Shown here piece by piece: positions 1 through 12,827 of a DNA stretch of 64,000 nucleotides. Made by a program: the position numbers and the translations under genes. Under the pieces are notes generated by a model. That model was not told the origin of the DNA. It did no database searches and saw only the letters and a list, made by a program, of their open reading frames with translations. Source of the stretch: Brachynemurus nebulosus (Eukaryota > Arthropoda > Insecta > Neuroptera > Myrmeleontidae). Position 1 is the stretch's first letter; every line of letters starts with the position of its first letter. Where the stretch lies: NCBI GenBank assembly GCA_035578155.1, contig JAPWDM010000007.1, forward strand, positions 38,228,413 through 38,292,412, read 5' to 3'.

Positions 1-1744
1 CAAATTAATGATAGTAAAAGTAATCACATTTTGAAGGTGGATTATTTAAATCGACACTCGGTATCATTACGTAATGTACAAATTTAAATGTTTTGGAATT
101 GATGGAAAAATCCAGAAAACTTCATACAAATCGAACAGATTTTCAGTGGGAAATTTTAAACCGAATTTAATAATTTACTAAATTCTGATCAAAGACTATA
201 AGATTTGTAAAAATGTGAAATTACTGTGAATATATTGCGGCACGTTCCATCCAATTTTCATGGATTTTCGTAAACGAAATCCAGAAAAAATCAAAACAAA
301 ATTTATAATGACGATAACTCTAGAACTACTCGATAAAATGTATTCTCTATTTTTCCCCTGTTAATACCGGAATTATTTTGAGAGGCTGTTTTCATATTTC
401 TGACGCCAATAGACTTGAAGATATTCATCGATTTAGACGCTGAAAATTTCCATCCAATGCTGAATACCACATAAATAGAAAATTAACAGTATTTTAAACC
501 ATACTCGGTCCCAATATGTCGCACAGAATTATAAAAAATTCCGTAATCCGTTTTAAACATATATTAAGTCAGAATTTCGTAGTCAGTAGCTAGAATTTTT
601 CACAATTTTCAGGATAAAATATTTTTCCTTTTTTTTTTATTTATGTAAAAATTAGCCTTTAAGGTAGTTGGTCGATAAAACGATTTTTTCAAAGGATTTT
701 GACGAAACTTCTCTACCAAAAAAAAAAAAAATTGACCACCCTAATTTTGAGAAAAACGATTTCAAAATTTTGTAATTTTAACATGGGCTCTGATAGGAAA
801 ACTCTATTTTTATTGAATAAAATGAAAAATTTAATATGTTATTTAATACAACGTTACAAACCATATTTAATAAGAAATAAAAATTATTGACCACGCCGTT
901 TTTTGAAATATAATTTAAAAACATCATTTTACAACATTTTTACAACGCTTTTTCAACAATTCTTTTAAATTACTACAACATAAGCGTGCGGAAATTAAAA
1001 AGAACAAGTGGTATACAAATATAATAACTGAAGAATATTAATACATTATTTAATTTTTGATAAAAGAACATTTTTTTGTTGAGATGTACTTTTGTACCTA
1101 TCTTAGAGCAACTACGTTAATTTGTTATTTTAAAAGACAACACTGTCTATTAAATTGCATAAATTCCGACACTGATTATTTAAAAGTGATCAAGTGCGAG
1201 TAGATCACCTAATACGATGACAGACATGACATCAGGTTTTCGTGATTAGAACTTCTACAAAATTCGAAAAATGATGGCCCAATTATAATATTATTACAGA
1301 ACACGCCTCCTTTTTTTTCTATCCTGTACTACTGTCTATATGAATATGTATATATATTTACATATATATGTACATATTATGTACTGGAATATATAATACA
1401 TATTATAATATGTATTATTACTTAAATACTTACTTAGTTACTTATGTGTTATGTGCTATACTATTGCTGTGTAATGTTTGAATTAACTGATTGTGAGTTG
1501 TTTTAGGTAGTGAGATCAAGCTTAAAGGGGAAAGTCAACTCATGTATTAAGTGAGCCTCAGAGAAATTGAGAGTGAATGGGGAACAAGGACAGTGATACG
1601 TTCACATCTCGCTCACTGCACATTGAGACTATTATGTATTCCGTTTTTATTTACTTAAAACGTATTGAGTGGCTTGTAAACGCGCATATATTACTCAGTA
1701 ACATTATAAAACAAAAATATATTACTTTTATATCTTGATTAATT
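1..1744. other. AT-rich gene-free sequence
   Basis: I see no supportable exon, RNA gene or bounded repeat here. Open frames are short, rich in Lys/Asn/Ile/Phe and typical of random AT-rich DNA. Around 1340-1440 there is an irregular run of ATAT/TACATA motifs. Confidence 0.6.
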
Positions 1745-2083
1745 TTCGACACTTTTTTAAACGTTATAGAATAGTTTAAAAGCAATTCTTTAACTCTGAA
1801 TAAATTTATTGTAGCCCAGAATTATTTCCGCCATTATCTGAAATAATATTAGGTCTTGTAATATGAAATGTCGTTTTCCGACCACTTGATCAAGAATGTA
1901 ATTCAAATAAATATCGATACTTTTTGTAGCACTAGGGAGATGTTTAAAAGCAATTTTATTCTTTCACTCTGAATAGATTTCTTGTAGCTTGCAATTATTT
2001 TTGCCATTGGTTGGAATAACATTAGGTCGTGTAATATGAAATGTCGTTTTCCGACCACTTGATCAAGAATGTAATTCAAACAA
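1745..2083 (+). repeat. Two tandem copies of a ~170-bp satellite-like unit
   Basis: Two head-to-tail units with a period of 173 bp. The core ATGTCGTTTTCCGACCACTT recurs at 1868 and 2041. The same family reappears as a dimer at 11748-12055 with a 168-bp period. Units share the order: CGACACTTTTT, then AAAGCAATTCTTTA, then ATTTCCGCCATT, then TAGGTCRTGTAATATGAAATG. The second unit is interrupted at its 3' end by the element at 2084-2710. No coding capacity. It could be a dispersed fragment of a centromere-type satellite or an internal minisatellite of a transposon. Confidence 0.75.
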
Positions 2084-2436
2084 GGCCGGATTCACATTAA
2101 CGCTCCGCTCTCGGTACGATATCGCTACGTCCCGATTCGATAAAATATTCTTACACAAGAAATAATGAGTGTATTCACATTATCGCTCCGATATCATTCG
2201 CGATACGCTCTCGCTCCAATATCGCTCCAATAACAATACCACTCAAATAATATTTTATCGGAGCGGTATCGAAACAATATCAGACCTATATCGATAGTGT
2301 GAACACGTTTTTGATTCCACTCCGCTCCGTTTCTCAGCCTTCTTCATTTATTTGAAAATTATTGTATTAGGAAAACATGATACAACACAACGACGCGGCG
2401 TCTTGCTAACACATTATAAAACATATTACTAATTAA

Positions 2437-2486
<50 letters not shown>

Positions 2487-2710
2487 ATTATGATCTGTTC
2501 TCCTAATACAATAGTATTTAAAATATGGAAAAAAAATTTATCGGACCGAAACCGGAGTGAGAGTGGAGTAAGAGCGGCACTATAGTGTGAACGGAGAACG
2601 AATAGGTACCAGCATGTTGTTAGCACTGTAATGTGAATACAACAAGATTATATTGGAGCGAGAGTGGAGGGGGAGTGTACCGAGAGCGGAGCGTTAATGT
2701 GAATCCGGCC
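2084..2710. mobile_element. Non-autonomous DNA transposon with 33-bp TIRs (Harbinger-like)
   Basis: Both ends begin GGCCGGATTCACATTAACGC and the inverted match continues perfectly for about 33 bp, through CTCCGCTCTCGGTA. Flanks are CAA on the left and TAA on the right, a near-perfect 3-bp duplication of the kind PIF/Harbinger elements make (TWA). Comparison with the uninterrupted repeat unit at 1868-1920 supports insertion into that unit. The interior is AT-rich with repeated GATATCGCTCC motifs and a (TA)n run at 2441-2483. There is no transposase frame, so this is a MITE-like derivative. The superfamily is inferred from the TIR start and the 3-bp flank only. Confidence 0.7.
2441..2483. repeat. 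(TA)n microsatellite
   Basis: Uninterrupted TA dinucleotide run inside the 2084-2710 element. Confidence 0.95.
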
Positions 2711-3149
2711 TAAATATAGACATTCAGGATCCGATGGTTTGTGATTTGTGAGTTACTAAGTGGTCTGTTTCATAATTTCAAGTGATCGATCTGATTTATG
2801 CAAATTAGGGGTTGACTATCAGTGCTATTTTTTCGAACGACCATATTAAATCAGAATCGTTACAAACTCGTTACAAACATGTTCGAATTACTGAATTTTC
2901 GAATGAATTTCTTTTAACACGGGCCCATGTATATTATCACATCAGTTGCGATACCAGCGTCATGTATTTTGCATCATTAGTTGCAAGTAGGGGTTGCCAG
3001 ACGTCCGGATGAAGCCGGACACAGTCAGGCTTTTGGTTACGTGTCCGGCCTGTCCGGCTTTTTAAATTTGACAATTTGTTTTTTTCTTTTTTACGTTGCT
3101 CGCCCGTGATTTGATTCATGAATACTTTTTAATTTTTTTTTTTGTAATT

Positions 3150-3341
3150 CAGATTGCTTTTCAGAATTCCTTACTATTTGTCAATATTATTTTTCCCATT
3201 TCGGGTCATAATGCAAATGTTGAAGGAGTTTTTTCTTTAGTAGGTCAACATTGGTCAAAAGAACGCAACAAATCAAATGTCGATAGTATAACCAAAATGT
3301 TAGTTGTACAATTTAATTTTCAAAATTTGACTCAATTTTAA
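3150..3341 (+). pseudogene. hAT transposase C-terminal dimerisation domain remnant
   Basis: The + frame ending at the stop at 3339-3341 contains ISGHNANVEGVFSLVGQHWS followed by KERNKSNVD and MLVVQFNF. This is the pattern of the hAT C-terminal dimerisation domain: small residue, N-A/x-x-E-x-x-F-S, then W-x-K-x-R-N, then a leucine-rich tail. Only the last 60 or so codons survive. No RNase H-like catalytic segment is present upstream, so the gene is a relic. Its place between the TIRs of a hAT element supports the call. Confidence 0.75.
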
Positions 3342-3648
3342 AAGAAAATGAGCTTTCAAAGCAAATGTCTGCTAGTGAAAAATATTAATTATTTTATGTT
3401 ACAAATTTAAAGTTTATTAGTTCATGAGTGTTTTGTTTAATTTTGTTTTTCATTGCAAATAGCAATAGTAGTTACTGCTAACTATTATTGCCATGCAATT
3501 ATTGAAATTAATATTGTAATGAATATTGAATGATTAATAATAAAGAAAACTTATTCAATCAATTTTATTGTTGTTTTATTAGAATTTAAGAAAATTTTAT
3601 GGTAATTGATAAAAAAGCCTTGTTTTACTTTTAAAAAAATAGTCGTGT

Positions 3649-3835
3649 CAGTGGCGGCCCTAGAAATTGCGGGGCCCAAGGCGCAATTCAATACATTTAT
3701 ATTATATACATTTTTTCCTATTGCTGAACTTGCGTTATTTCATTTACCAAGCCGTGCTTCACGGCTGTGCGGGACCCCTGAAAAGCGCGAGGCCCCAGGC
3801 GCCGCCTTGTTCGCCTTTATGTAGGGCCGCCTCTG
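3649..3835. mobile_element. 187-bp hAT MITE nested in a hAT element, TSD AGTCGTGT
   Basis: The ends are CAGTGGCGGCCCTA and TAGGGCCGCCTCTG, which are inverted matches with one mismatch near the tip. The 8-bp duplication AGTCGTGT (3641-3648 and 3836-3843) is exact. The interior has GGGGCCC-type motifs near both ends and is markedly richer in GC than its surroundings. It sits inside the older hAT element 2988-3947, which dates the two insertions relative to each other. Confidence 0.88.
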
Positions 3836-4339
3836 AGTCGTGTTATACTAAGACTAAAAAATTAAGGGTGTCCGGCTTTTTTATCCAAATGTCCGGCTAA
3901 ACTGACTACTGTGTCCGGCTTTTCGGTTTTCAGATCTGGCAACCCTAGTTGCAAGTGGGGAAACACGGTTTGGTGAAGCAGCATGGATACACACGCTGTC
4001 CGTGTTATCTATGTCAGTATATAAATGCTGTATATAACGTAATGTTACCCCTAGCCAAGGGGCCAAACTACTATTATGGTTGTTAGCATCCCGACTGCAA
4101 TTAGAATTTTACGTCATCAGACTTGGCAGAGAGGTGGAAGGTGTGTGTATGTGTAAGGTAGTGGGTGTTTGTGTGTAGCGGTGGTGCAAGGTGAGAATGC
4201 ATACGTATACTAGAACAACCATGTGCATGTACCTGCTATTAGTGATGTAACAATGAACAGCCATCACTGTGGTCATGACTTAACAATGAATGTGTATACG
4301 CTTGAAGGGCCGATGGACGACTAATCAGTAAGCAGTATA

Positions 4340-4951
4340 AATTGAAGAGGTGGATTCCAAAACGCGCTAAATCACTTTTTGCAATTTTTCAAGAAATGTA
4401 AAAAACTATCTAGGTAGGCAAATGTAGTAATCTGTTTAAATTATTTTCAAGTTCTTAGATAATAATTATAATTGATGTTATTTATTTGTTCTTATTTATA
4501 CATATAATTTTCAATAGATTATATTGAAAAAAAAAACCTTTAAAAAGTTGGGTTGAGTTGGTTAAAATAAACCTAGTTTGTTTAAATACAGATATATTTT
4601 ATTCAAGAAACATTTTAAACAGTGCATTATTAGCTATTTCATGTGTTTGACATAACAAAAAATCTGTCTACAAGCAAATTTGGAAAAAAATACCAGCTAT
4701 TATTGGAAAAAAAATGCAATGGTTTACGAGTAAATTTGCCTTAGAGCGTTTTGAAATAAAACTGTCACTGACTTAGCGCTTTTTTGGAAAACATTCCATT
4801 TTTCATCATTCATTTTACAGTAGACTAAGCTCATTTTGAAGGGTGGCACTACGAAAATCGTGTAGAGCTGGACTTGAACATTCTGCATCAACTAAAATCT
4901 CACATTAGACAAAAAATGACTTAGCGCCTTTTGGAATCCACCTCTTCAATT
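4340..4951. mobile_element. 612-bp TIR element, copy 1
   Basis: The ends are inverted copies of AATTGAAGAGGTGGATTCC followed by AAAACGCGCTAAGTCA (about 34 bp, one or two mismatches). The motif GCGCTAAGTCA or variants recurs inside (near 4745, 4775 and 4918), resembling subterminal transposase sites. A second copy of the same length lies at 50134-50745 in the opposite orientation. No protein is encoded. AATT flanks or begins both ends in both copies; it could be a target duplication or part of the palindromic terminus. The superfamily is not assigned. Confidence 0.85.
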
Positions 4952-6824
4952 GCTACTTACTGCAACTTTCAGATCACACTTTTTTTGTATGTAGGCTTGA
5001 TCAGTCTCATCTGTGCCCCTCGCGTTGCAAACACCACAAAATTTCTGGCACATTCGGACGCAATGCACATTTGTGTATGTTCCTGACCAGCTCAACATTA
5101 AATGCATTAACAGTCCACTAAATTGTACCGAATTTCTTGTCCACTGTGTATGCAATGGCCATGCGGTCCCGTCTACACAATTATGTATTGTTATAGCAAC
5201 GTATGTGTGTATATGGCTCGTATGTAGTGTTCGCAGTGTATGTAGTCGAGTAACTATGTATGTAACACACATGGTTTGGCTGAAATAGAGACAGAATTTT
5301 GTACAGTGTATCGTTTAAATGATGTCAGTTCGCCAGTGTTTTATTTAAATCCTGTAACCACTAACATGTCATAATTTCTCAAAAACACCGAACATAAAAT
5401 CCGAATCAAACGAAACACTTACTCGTAAATACGTCGAGTTCGCTGCAACGAAACTAACTTAACTTAAAAAAAAATTGAATTTTTTTTTTCAAATATAGTA
5501 TTAGCGTACTAACCACATACATATCAGCTATTTATATATCATGTGTATTTACATTTTCGTATATACATATGTACTGTATATAATCGTTAGTGTTGTATTG
5601 TTTTCAAAGTGACGCAATTATATCTTCCTAATTTTTGATCTAAATAACATTTTGAAAACGTGTTACGCTTTTGATCGTCTGTCTCTATTTTGTTTCGCTA
5701 TCTGTCCTCGTCTGTTTTTTTTTCCTCAATCTCACTTTCGATTTCTTCAGTTTTTGGTGTTGTTCTTTTCAAAAAAAAAAAAAAAACTGTTTTTTGCGAT
5801 TTTCGTAACTGAAGTGATCAAAATTTCGGTGTGCAATCGTTTTTGTGTGTGAAACGCGTTACGAAAATGACCAGAAAAATGTTTTGAACTATTTTGTTGA
5901 TTGTTGTGGTGTTTTTGTTGGGAAATTTTTCTCTTTTTTTTTTTTTTTGGATAGTGTTTTGTGTTTTTTTGTTCGCTTTTACCGAGAATGATGTCTTTCA
6001 ACTGTTTCACAGCAATTCAAGGCCAAAACTACTTGGAAACTTACAAATTTACTTTTACTTTGCATTCGTAACACCAAATTCAAAATAAGGTATGAATGTG
6101 TTTGGTTTATTTTTGAATGAAAATAATTATTGAAGTTATGTTTCGAAAAATTTTGAAAAAGTCTGAAAGAAATTTGTACAGTAGACACCACATAACATAT
6201 GTACTTACATATTCAACTGTCTTAACGCAATCAAATACATAATTCAAACGCACGTTATCCATTCAACGTATTTAATGACAACCAAACGAAACTGAAAGTC
6301 TCCGTTTTAAAACAAATTCGTCGGGGAAAGATCATTATTTATTTTTTTTCATGTATTGTTTTTACTGATTTATTTTAAATATCAAAAAAAAGTACACCCA
6401 CGCTCATACTAACACACCCATAACGATTTAATGTTAGCCTCGAAGGACAAAATATTAAAAAATAAAATAAAATAAAATTGTACAACATTGTACAAAACTA
6501 TGTAAACAATTAACTAAAATGTCTCTCTTGTTTGATTAGTTTTGTGGGATACTGTGAATAAAAAAACAGTGATTTTTTTTTTTTAAATTTTAAACTTGTT
6601 TGTTGAAAGCATTTTTTTATTTTTTTTTTAGGTATAAAAAATTATTTTTAGTAGTTTTTTGGCCTTGGACGAATCATTGTTCTTTATAATTAAAATGATA
6701 ATTAAGGCAAATTATGTTTACGTGAAATTTATGATATATAGTAATTGATTGTCTTATTGATTCAACTCTCTTTCGTTTAGAAATGTTTAACTATGTCGAA
6801 ATAGTACTTTTTCGCATTAACAAA
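4952..6824. other. Gene-free stretch
   Basis: Short overlapping open frames at 4946-5290 and 5650-6190 lie on both strands and lack recognisable domains. They have no splice context, and I do not call them genes. Poly-T tracts are frequent. No bounded repeat is recognised. Confidence 0.5.
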
Positions 6825-7470
<646 letters not shown>

Positions 7471-8458
7471 GGTAAATGTGATATTAAAGTGCTATCACAC
7501 TGGTAGAGGGTGTAGAGTTGAGTTGGGAACAGGATTGTCAGGTCAACACTTTCTGGGGAAACAACTGTACATATATTTGTCTTAAAAAAACTCTAAAAAA
7601 CTGGATGTTGTTCACATATTTTTACCACCAACTGTATCTGTACTATTTAAATAGACTGAATTTATTAAATGCGTAATAATTTATAGAAAAAATAGTACAT
7701 ATATAAAAATTTCTCTCGATAATTGAATTTGTTGCGTTCAATTTTCGTGTTTTTCGAATTTACAAGCACCCAAACAGGGGGGAAAAAATTGAAATTAAAA
7801 CAATTAGAATTTAAAATTTCTATGAGTCACTGTTTGATTCTTTCTTTCGGTTAAAAGTTTTAAATTAAATATTCACGTTGAATCTCCTTGAACAAAAATA
7901 CATATACATCATAATTTGCTATGATTGTATGCAAATTAAGTCGTTTTACTTTTAATTGCTTCAAAAATTTTGTTTGTGAATTAAAATTTGATCAGTTTTT
8001 GTACTTTTCGTTACCAATTGATTTAATAGATTGCTTCGGGATGGGTAAAATCAATTTTTTGGATCGATTAATTTTGATCGGAACACCACGACTGGCCAGT
8101 TTCCCACCTGTGGTGGAGGCTCCGGGGAAAAATCGATTTAACTTAACTCGATTGGCTTTGTAAATAAATTTTCAGGCAGAAATAATAATAAAAATTAATA
8201 GGTTAAGATGTCAACGATTTAATAACTTTGCCTACCCATTTTTTTTTTTTTACTAAAATACCAAAGATATTGTAAAATTCTTAAGGCGAGATTCACTAAA
8301 AAAAAAAGAAATCGTTTTTTTTCTTCATAATTAAGTATGTTCCTTAAGGTGTTAGAAATATTCACCTAAAATTTTATTTTAAAAAATGAAAAATCAGAAA
8401 GTTATGGGCGTTTTAGTGCACATACTTTAACTATAATTTAATTTAAAAAAAAAAATTA

Positions 8459-8696
8459 ACGTAGAAGCCCCCATTATGGAACGGTATCTAATACTGGAAC
8501 AGTTTTGACATTTACATATTAATGAAGTTATTTCTGAAAGAAACCTCTGATAACAAAAATTATTATTAATAGAATGATTGTTTTTCAATTTAAATTCACC
8601 TCGCATAATGTTTCCTTACTTAATTTAAAAAATAAATACGTAAATGTCAAAACTGTTCCAGTATTAGATACCGTTCCATAGTGGGGGCTTTTACGT
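8459..8696. mobile_element. 238-bp Tc1/mariner-type MITE, TSD TA
   Basis: It begins ACGTAGAAGCCCCCATTATG and ends with the inverted counterpart (GTGGGGGCTTTTACGT). The arms pair for about 57 bp. TA flanks both ends (8457-8458 and 8697-8698). A longer relative with the same TIR and the same left interior sits in ken intron 1 at 28579-29144. Confidence 0.82.
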
Positions 8697-9360
8697 TATT
8701 TGTATAAAATAAAAAAAATAATAATAAAAGGTCGATTTTTGATATTTTTTTGGCGAATCTCCCCTTAAATGTCCCGATGAAAAAAGTTTGAAACACACTG
8801 TTCTATTGCACCAATCACCTTAATGTCTCCGATTTGTTACAAACAGACCAATAGTTAAAAAGTAATCATAAAGTAAGATGCTAAAAGTGTCTGTCGCGTT
8901 TGAAATGGAATAACTTTATTCTGGTTTCTTAATCATTTTTTTTTATAGACAATGAAATATATTATTACAAAACAAAAAAAAAAAAATTCGTCAATAAAAC
9001 AAAAATATGTGCTTGTGAAATCCGCACACAAATATTACAGTGGCACATAAATATTAAAGTGACTTGGACTGCATCTTAAAATATTAAATATTTTAAAAAT
9101 GAAATTATTAAAAATCCATTGCTTGGTTTGAATGCGACTAGAATTTTTATCACAAATTTTTTTTAATACTTTTGTTATTTTATTCTCAAGTAAGTATACT
9201 ATACACGATCAGTGTATTCATAAAAGGTACAGTACTATTCAAAAAACTTTGAACAAATGCTTTCCAAGTGACATTTTTTGAAGGGATATCCACAACCATT
9301 TTAAAATAGTAACAAAAATGAATTTTTCGTGCGGTTTTGAAACGTTTAATTTAAAAGTAA

Positions 9361-9825
9361 ATACCCCTGTCGCAGCATGCTGCATAACACAGTGAATTTC
9401 CGTTTATGAAAATTAGTTTTTCTCGGTAATCAGTTTATATAGAATAATGGTTTGAAAACCTTTTTTATGTGATTTTTTCTCCTCTTTCTAATGGTGTAAA
9501 AAAATTTTTGAATTTGGGAAAATTTTGGCAAAAAACTAATTTTTTTCACGAAAAATGCCGAAAAAACCATGTTTCCGGCATCGGACGTGTCTGGCTAACG
9601 AACTTGTCTAACGGTTTGGGACTTCCAACATTTTCACCAAATTTCGTAAAAATAGAACATTTCGTTAATTCGAAACTCGAGGGACTGTATATATATATAA
9701 ATTTTAGTGAATATTATTTTCAGTTTCTACGGACCACAAAACAAATTTCTACCATAGTCTCGGGTTCAAGACGCGTCGTGACAGTGGCTGTAATAGCTGA
9801 ATTCCATTCTGTAAATTCGCTAAAA
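9361..9825 (+). repeat. Interspersed repeat R1, copy 2
   Basis: Collinear copy of 6825-7470 with a short (TA)5 instead of the long microsatellite. The conserved blocks are CGCAGCATGCTGCATAACAC, GGACGTGTCTGGCTAACGAA and TAAATTTTAGTGAATATTAT. The end carries CTCGGGTTCAAGACGCG, similar to a Pol III B box. Confidence 0.7.
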
Positions 9826-9908
9826 TCAATAAATAATGATGTGGGTGGCGTCTGTTATAGACGAATTGCCTGAAAAATGGACATTAAAACCCTATTAATT
9901 ACTAATTA

Positions 9909-10160
9909 CTAGCATTTATCCGCGGGTTCGCTCGCGTAATGTTACTACTGAGAGCTGTTATTTTCTGTTGGAATATAATGTTTTCCCCAGTGAACATCGC
10001 TATGGTTTTCCCGGAGTTCAAGTAGCCTGTGTCCTCCTCTGTCCCCTCTGATTGATTAAGACGTGTTTCGTGCAATCATGAGATCGATGCTCGTTGCCGA
10101 TTATGTTTGTGCAGGTTTTTCTGTAGTACCTCCCGCCACACACTCTACCTCTCTTGTCTC
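9909..10160 (-). mobile_element. Helitron-like or RTE-like 3' end fragment
   Basis: Read on the minus strand, the sequence ends CGAACCCGCGGATAAATGCTAG followed by T. This is the CTAG-T ending preceded by a GC-rich stem that many insect Helitron-type repeats show. The boundary at the other side is not visible. No rep/helicase or reverse transcriptase frame is present. Confidence 0.35.
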
Positions 10161-10261
10161 ATAAAATAATGATGTGGGTGACGTCTTTGGTATATTAGTT
10201 GTCTGTATCTATTGACGGTCACGGTAACAAATCACATTTTATGGTAAACAAATTAAAATTT

Positions 10262-10495
10262 TATGATATTAATAGATTTGAGCGTTACTTTATGGTATTC
10301 CATATTTGTAAATAATAAACAAATACTTTACTTTGCAAAATACCACTTTTATTTTTGAAACTGTGACAATATTGTTACGAATCGTTAGTTATTCTGTTTG
10401 AAAATGAACTAACGGTTCGAAACAATATTGTGACAGTTTCAAAAATAAAAGTGGTATTTTGCAAAGTAAAGTATTTGTTTAATATTTATAAAATT
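10262..10495. mobile_element. Foldback element FB, copy 1
   Basis: Two arms of about 85 bp form a hairpin: GCAAAATACCACTTTTATTT continuing to TGTGACAATATTGTTACGAA, then the reverse complement after a short loop around TTATTCTGTTTGAAAATGA. The left side carries an extra tail, ATTAATAGATTTGAGCGTTA. The same tail is present in copies at 44219-44470 and 53833-54106. No coding potential. Confidence 0.8.
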
Positions 10496-10889
10496 TTATG
10501 ATTTATGATGTCTGTAGCATTTTTTCTTATTGACGGGGATATTTTTATACGGGTGGCGATTTCTTCAAATTACCGAAGTCGAGTCAAGTTAACCCATATT
10601 TTTGTAAATGACATTCTTAAAAATTTTTGTCGGCTACATTACAAGCCATAGTCATATCTTTTAATACCGATACAACCTATATGGTTTAAAAATCAATAAA
10701 AATTTTGAAATCCTTTTATTATGTTCGTCCTTTTTAAAGTTTTATAGACGCTTTAAAAATTACGCAACAATTGGTCAAGGATACTTTTCAGCTCTAAAAA
10801 TTCACCCGAAATAATAAAAATTTTATGATCCGTCCTGAATCCTTTCAGTCATAAACTGACTGATTACATACACCCTTTTTCCTTATTGG

Positions 10890-11065
10890 GGTTATTTGGT
10901 TAATTCAAGTAAATTTTAAAAATACTTTCTCAAATTTTTTATTACTTATGTAAATGGTTAAATGAGAAAAAAATTCGCCAAGTGTGTGTTGGACCCGCAT
11001 TAAGTTAGGGTTAATCGGTGATTAGTGTTTCATCGCTTTAAGCACATTTCGTATGATTTGTCATA
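10890..11065. repeat. Dispersed repeat matching 59770-59890 in inverse orientation
   Basis: The string CCAAGTGTGTGTTGGACCCG followed by CATTAAGTTAGGGTT reappears reverse-complemented at about 59815-59865. The matching part is about 60-100 bp and neither end is sharp. Confidence 0.5.
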
Positions 11066-11255
11066 AAAATAAGTAAATACCCTATCGTGGAGGATCAGGG
11101 TCGGATCATCACATAGACAAATGGTTAAGGCCCGGTTTTTTGAAGAGCCCGGTTAAAGTGTCTATTTTGAATACATATATGAATCAATATTTGGGATTGG
11201 TTTTAGTTTTTCGCATAATTTGGTTTTGTTTTATATTTTTTGTGTGCTCTATATC

Positions 11256-11675
11256 TAGTGATGAGCAAAATTAGTCTTGGTCTTGCAGTCTTGTCTTGGT
11301 CTTGCATTTTTTTGCAGGACCAAGACCAAGACTATAAGTATGGCTGCAAGACCAATACCAAGACTCAAGAGAGCAAGACCAAGACAAAAACAAGAAAAAA
11401 GCAAGACTCTTGCTAAACTATTTAAATAATTTGAAAGTATAATTAATACCGTAAAGAGAGACAATTTTGATTTTAGAAGGAAAAAATTCGCTAATAAAAA
11501 ATGCAAGAAAGTGCAAGATTTTTTAGCAATACCAAGACCAAGACTGCATTTTGCAAGACCAAGACCAAGACTCAAACTGCTCTAGCAAGACCAAGACCAA
11601 GATTCTTAATGCAAGAACAAGACCAAGACCAAGACTGCCAAGTCTTGGTCTTGGTCTTGCATTTGCTCATTACTA
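11256..11675 (+). mobile_element. hAT-type MITE with ACCAAG hexamer array, copy A
   Basis: It begins TAGTGATGAGCAAAATTAGT and ends TTTGCTCATTACTA. The flanks TCTATATC (11248-11255) and CCTATATC (11676-11683) are a 7/8 duplication. Both inner thirds are runs of the hexamer CTTGGT/ACCAAG (for example AGACCAAGACCAAGACT), in opposite orientations at the two sides, around a unique AT-rich centre (ATAATTAATACCGTAAAGAG). Frames through the array give QDQDQD-type peptides with no meaning as proteins. Related copies are at 12828-13211 and 24873-25296. Confidence 0.88.
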
Positions 11676-11747
11676 CCTATATCTTGTGAGGGTGGGAGGA
11701 GGCTCGGCAAGGAGAAAATTTCTGGGACCCCAAAGTGGGTTAATCCG

Positions 11748-12055
11748 CCCTGTCGACACTTTTCTAAGCATTAGAGAAATATTTAAAAGCAATTCTTTAA
11801 TTTTGAATAGAACACTTGGAGGCTGGAATCATTTCCGCTATTTTGGGATAACATTAGGCCGTGTAATATGAAATGCCGTTTTCCGACCACTTGGACGACC
11901 ATGTAATTCAGATAAATATCGACACTTTTTTGAGCATTAAAGAAATATTTAAATGCAATTCTTTAATTTTAAATAGAAGTCTTGTAGTCCGGAATCATTT
12001 CCGCCATTTTCTGGAATAATATTAGGTTGTGTAATATGAAATGTCGTTTTTCGAC
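11748..12055 (+). repeat. Second dimer of the ~170-bp satellite-like unit
   Basis: Two tandem units with a 168-bp period, in the same family as 1745-2083. Each contains AAAGCAATTCTTTAAT-type sequence, ATCATTTCCGCYATTTT and GTGTAATATGAAATG followed by CCGTTTTCCGACC. Confidence 0.75.
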
Positions 12056-12176
12056 CAAATTTTGTAATATTATTAAAATTTTAAGAAATTTTAACAATTA
12101 ATACTAAATTTGGTAAAATATGAGAATAATTTACCTTATCTTTCTTCAACTGTTCGGTTACGAGCTAGCTTTCGAG

Positions 12177-12378
12177 CAGGGCCGTGGAGAGACATGGTGG
12201 GCCCCGGGAATAAACCACGCTTTTTTTTTTTTAAATTATTCTCTAAAAATATAAGTACTGAGCAAACAACAAATCTTTCTACTTTTCCTCCGGCCCCCTA
12301 CCAACAGCTATGGGCCCTCTCTTCAAGCACGGGCCCCAGGGATGTAACCCTGGCTATCCCGCCCTCTCGTCGGGTCTG
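12177..12378. mobile_element. 202-bp hAT MITE, TSD CTTTCGAG
   Basis: The exact 8-bp duplication CTTTCGAG lies at 12169-12176 and 12379-12386. The tips are CAGGGCCGTGGAGAG and, reverse-complemented at the other end, CAGACCCGACGAGAG, matching 11 of 15. GGGCCCC occurs near both ends. The GC content is above its surroundings. No protein. Confidence 0.78.
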
Positions 12379-12827
12379 CTTTCGAGTAATTCACTCATCA
12401 TCAGATATTGCGTAACTGAAGAGTTTCTTTATGGATTACTTAATAAAACGGTACAAAAAAGTACGATAGATGGACGGATTAATTATGACGGAATTTTAAG
12501 GACTCCGAAATATATTTCTTCGGAACCCTAAAAATGATTTGAAATATGATATTACATCATGTTAGAATGATACAAGCTAGCAGTAACAAGGTTATAGCTT
12601 AAGTCATTTGAGTACAATTTGATTTTTTTGTGTAAGGAACCTTGACAGGCAAATGTCTTTCTGCTACGCTCACTTTTACTATTGCTTTTCATTCCTTCAG
12701 ATACATGTGTAGATTAAGTTTGTTACTTTCGGAAAATTGTACGATTTTGGATGAGTCTAATCCAGTCGCCAAAAAACGCTTGAAGGAGTCCTTAAACTTT
12801 TTTATGGTACTTTGTTAGAGTTCTGAG

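Larger units (their letters stand above)
2988..3947. mobile_element. hAT transposon, internally deleted, TSD GTTGCAAG
   Basis: The element starts TAGGGGTTGCCAGA and ends TCTGGCAACCCTA, an inverted match. An exact 8-bp duplication GTTGCAAG lies at 2980-2987 and 3948-3955, diagnostic of hAT. GTCCGGC/GCCGGAC motifs recur in both subterminal regions (3005-3060 and 3868-3920), as expected for transposase binding sites. The interior keeps a fragment of the transposase C-terminus (3150-3341) and carries a second hAT MITE at 3649-3835. It cannot be autonomous. Confidence 0.88.
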
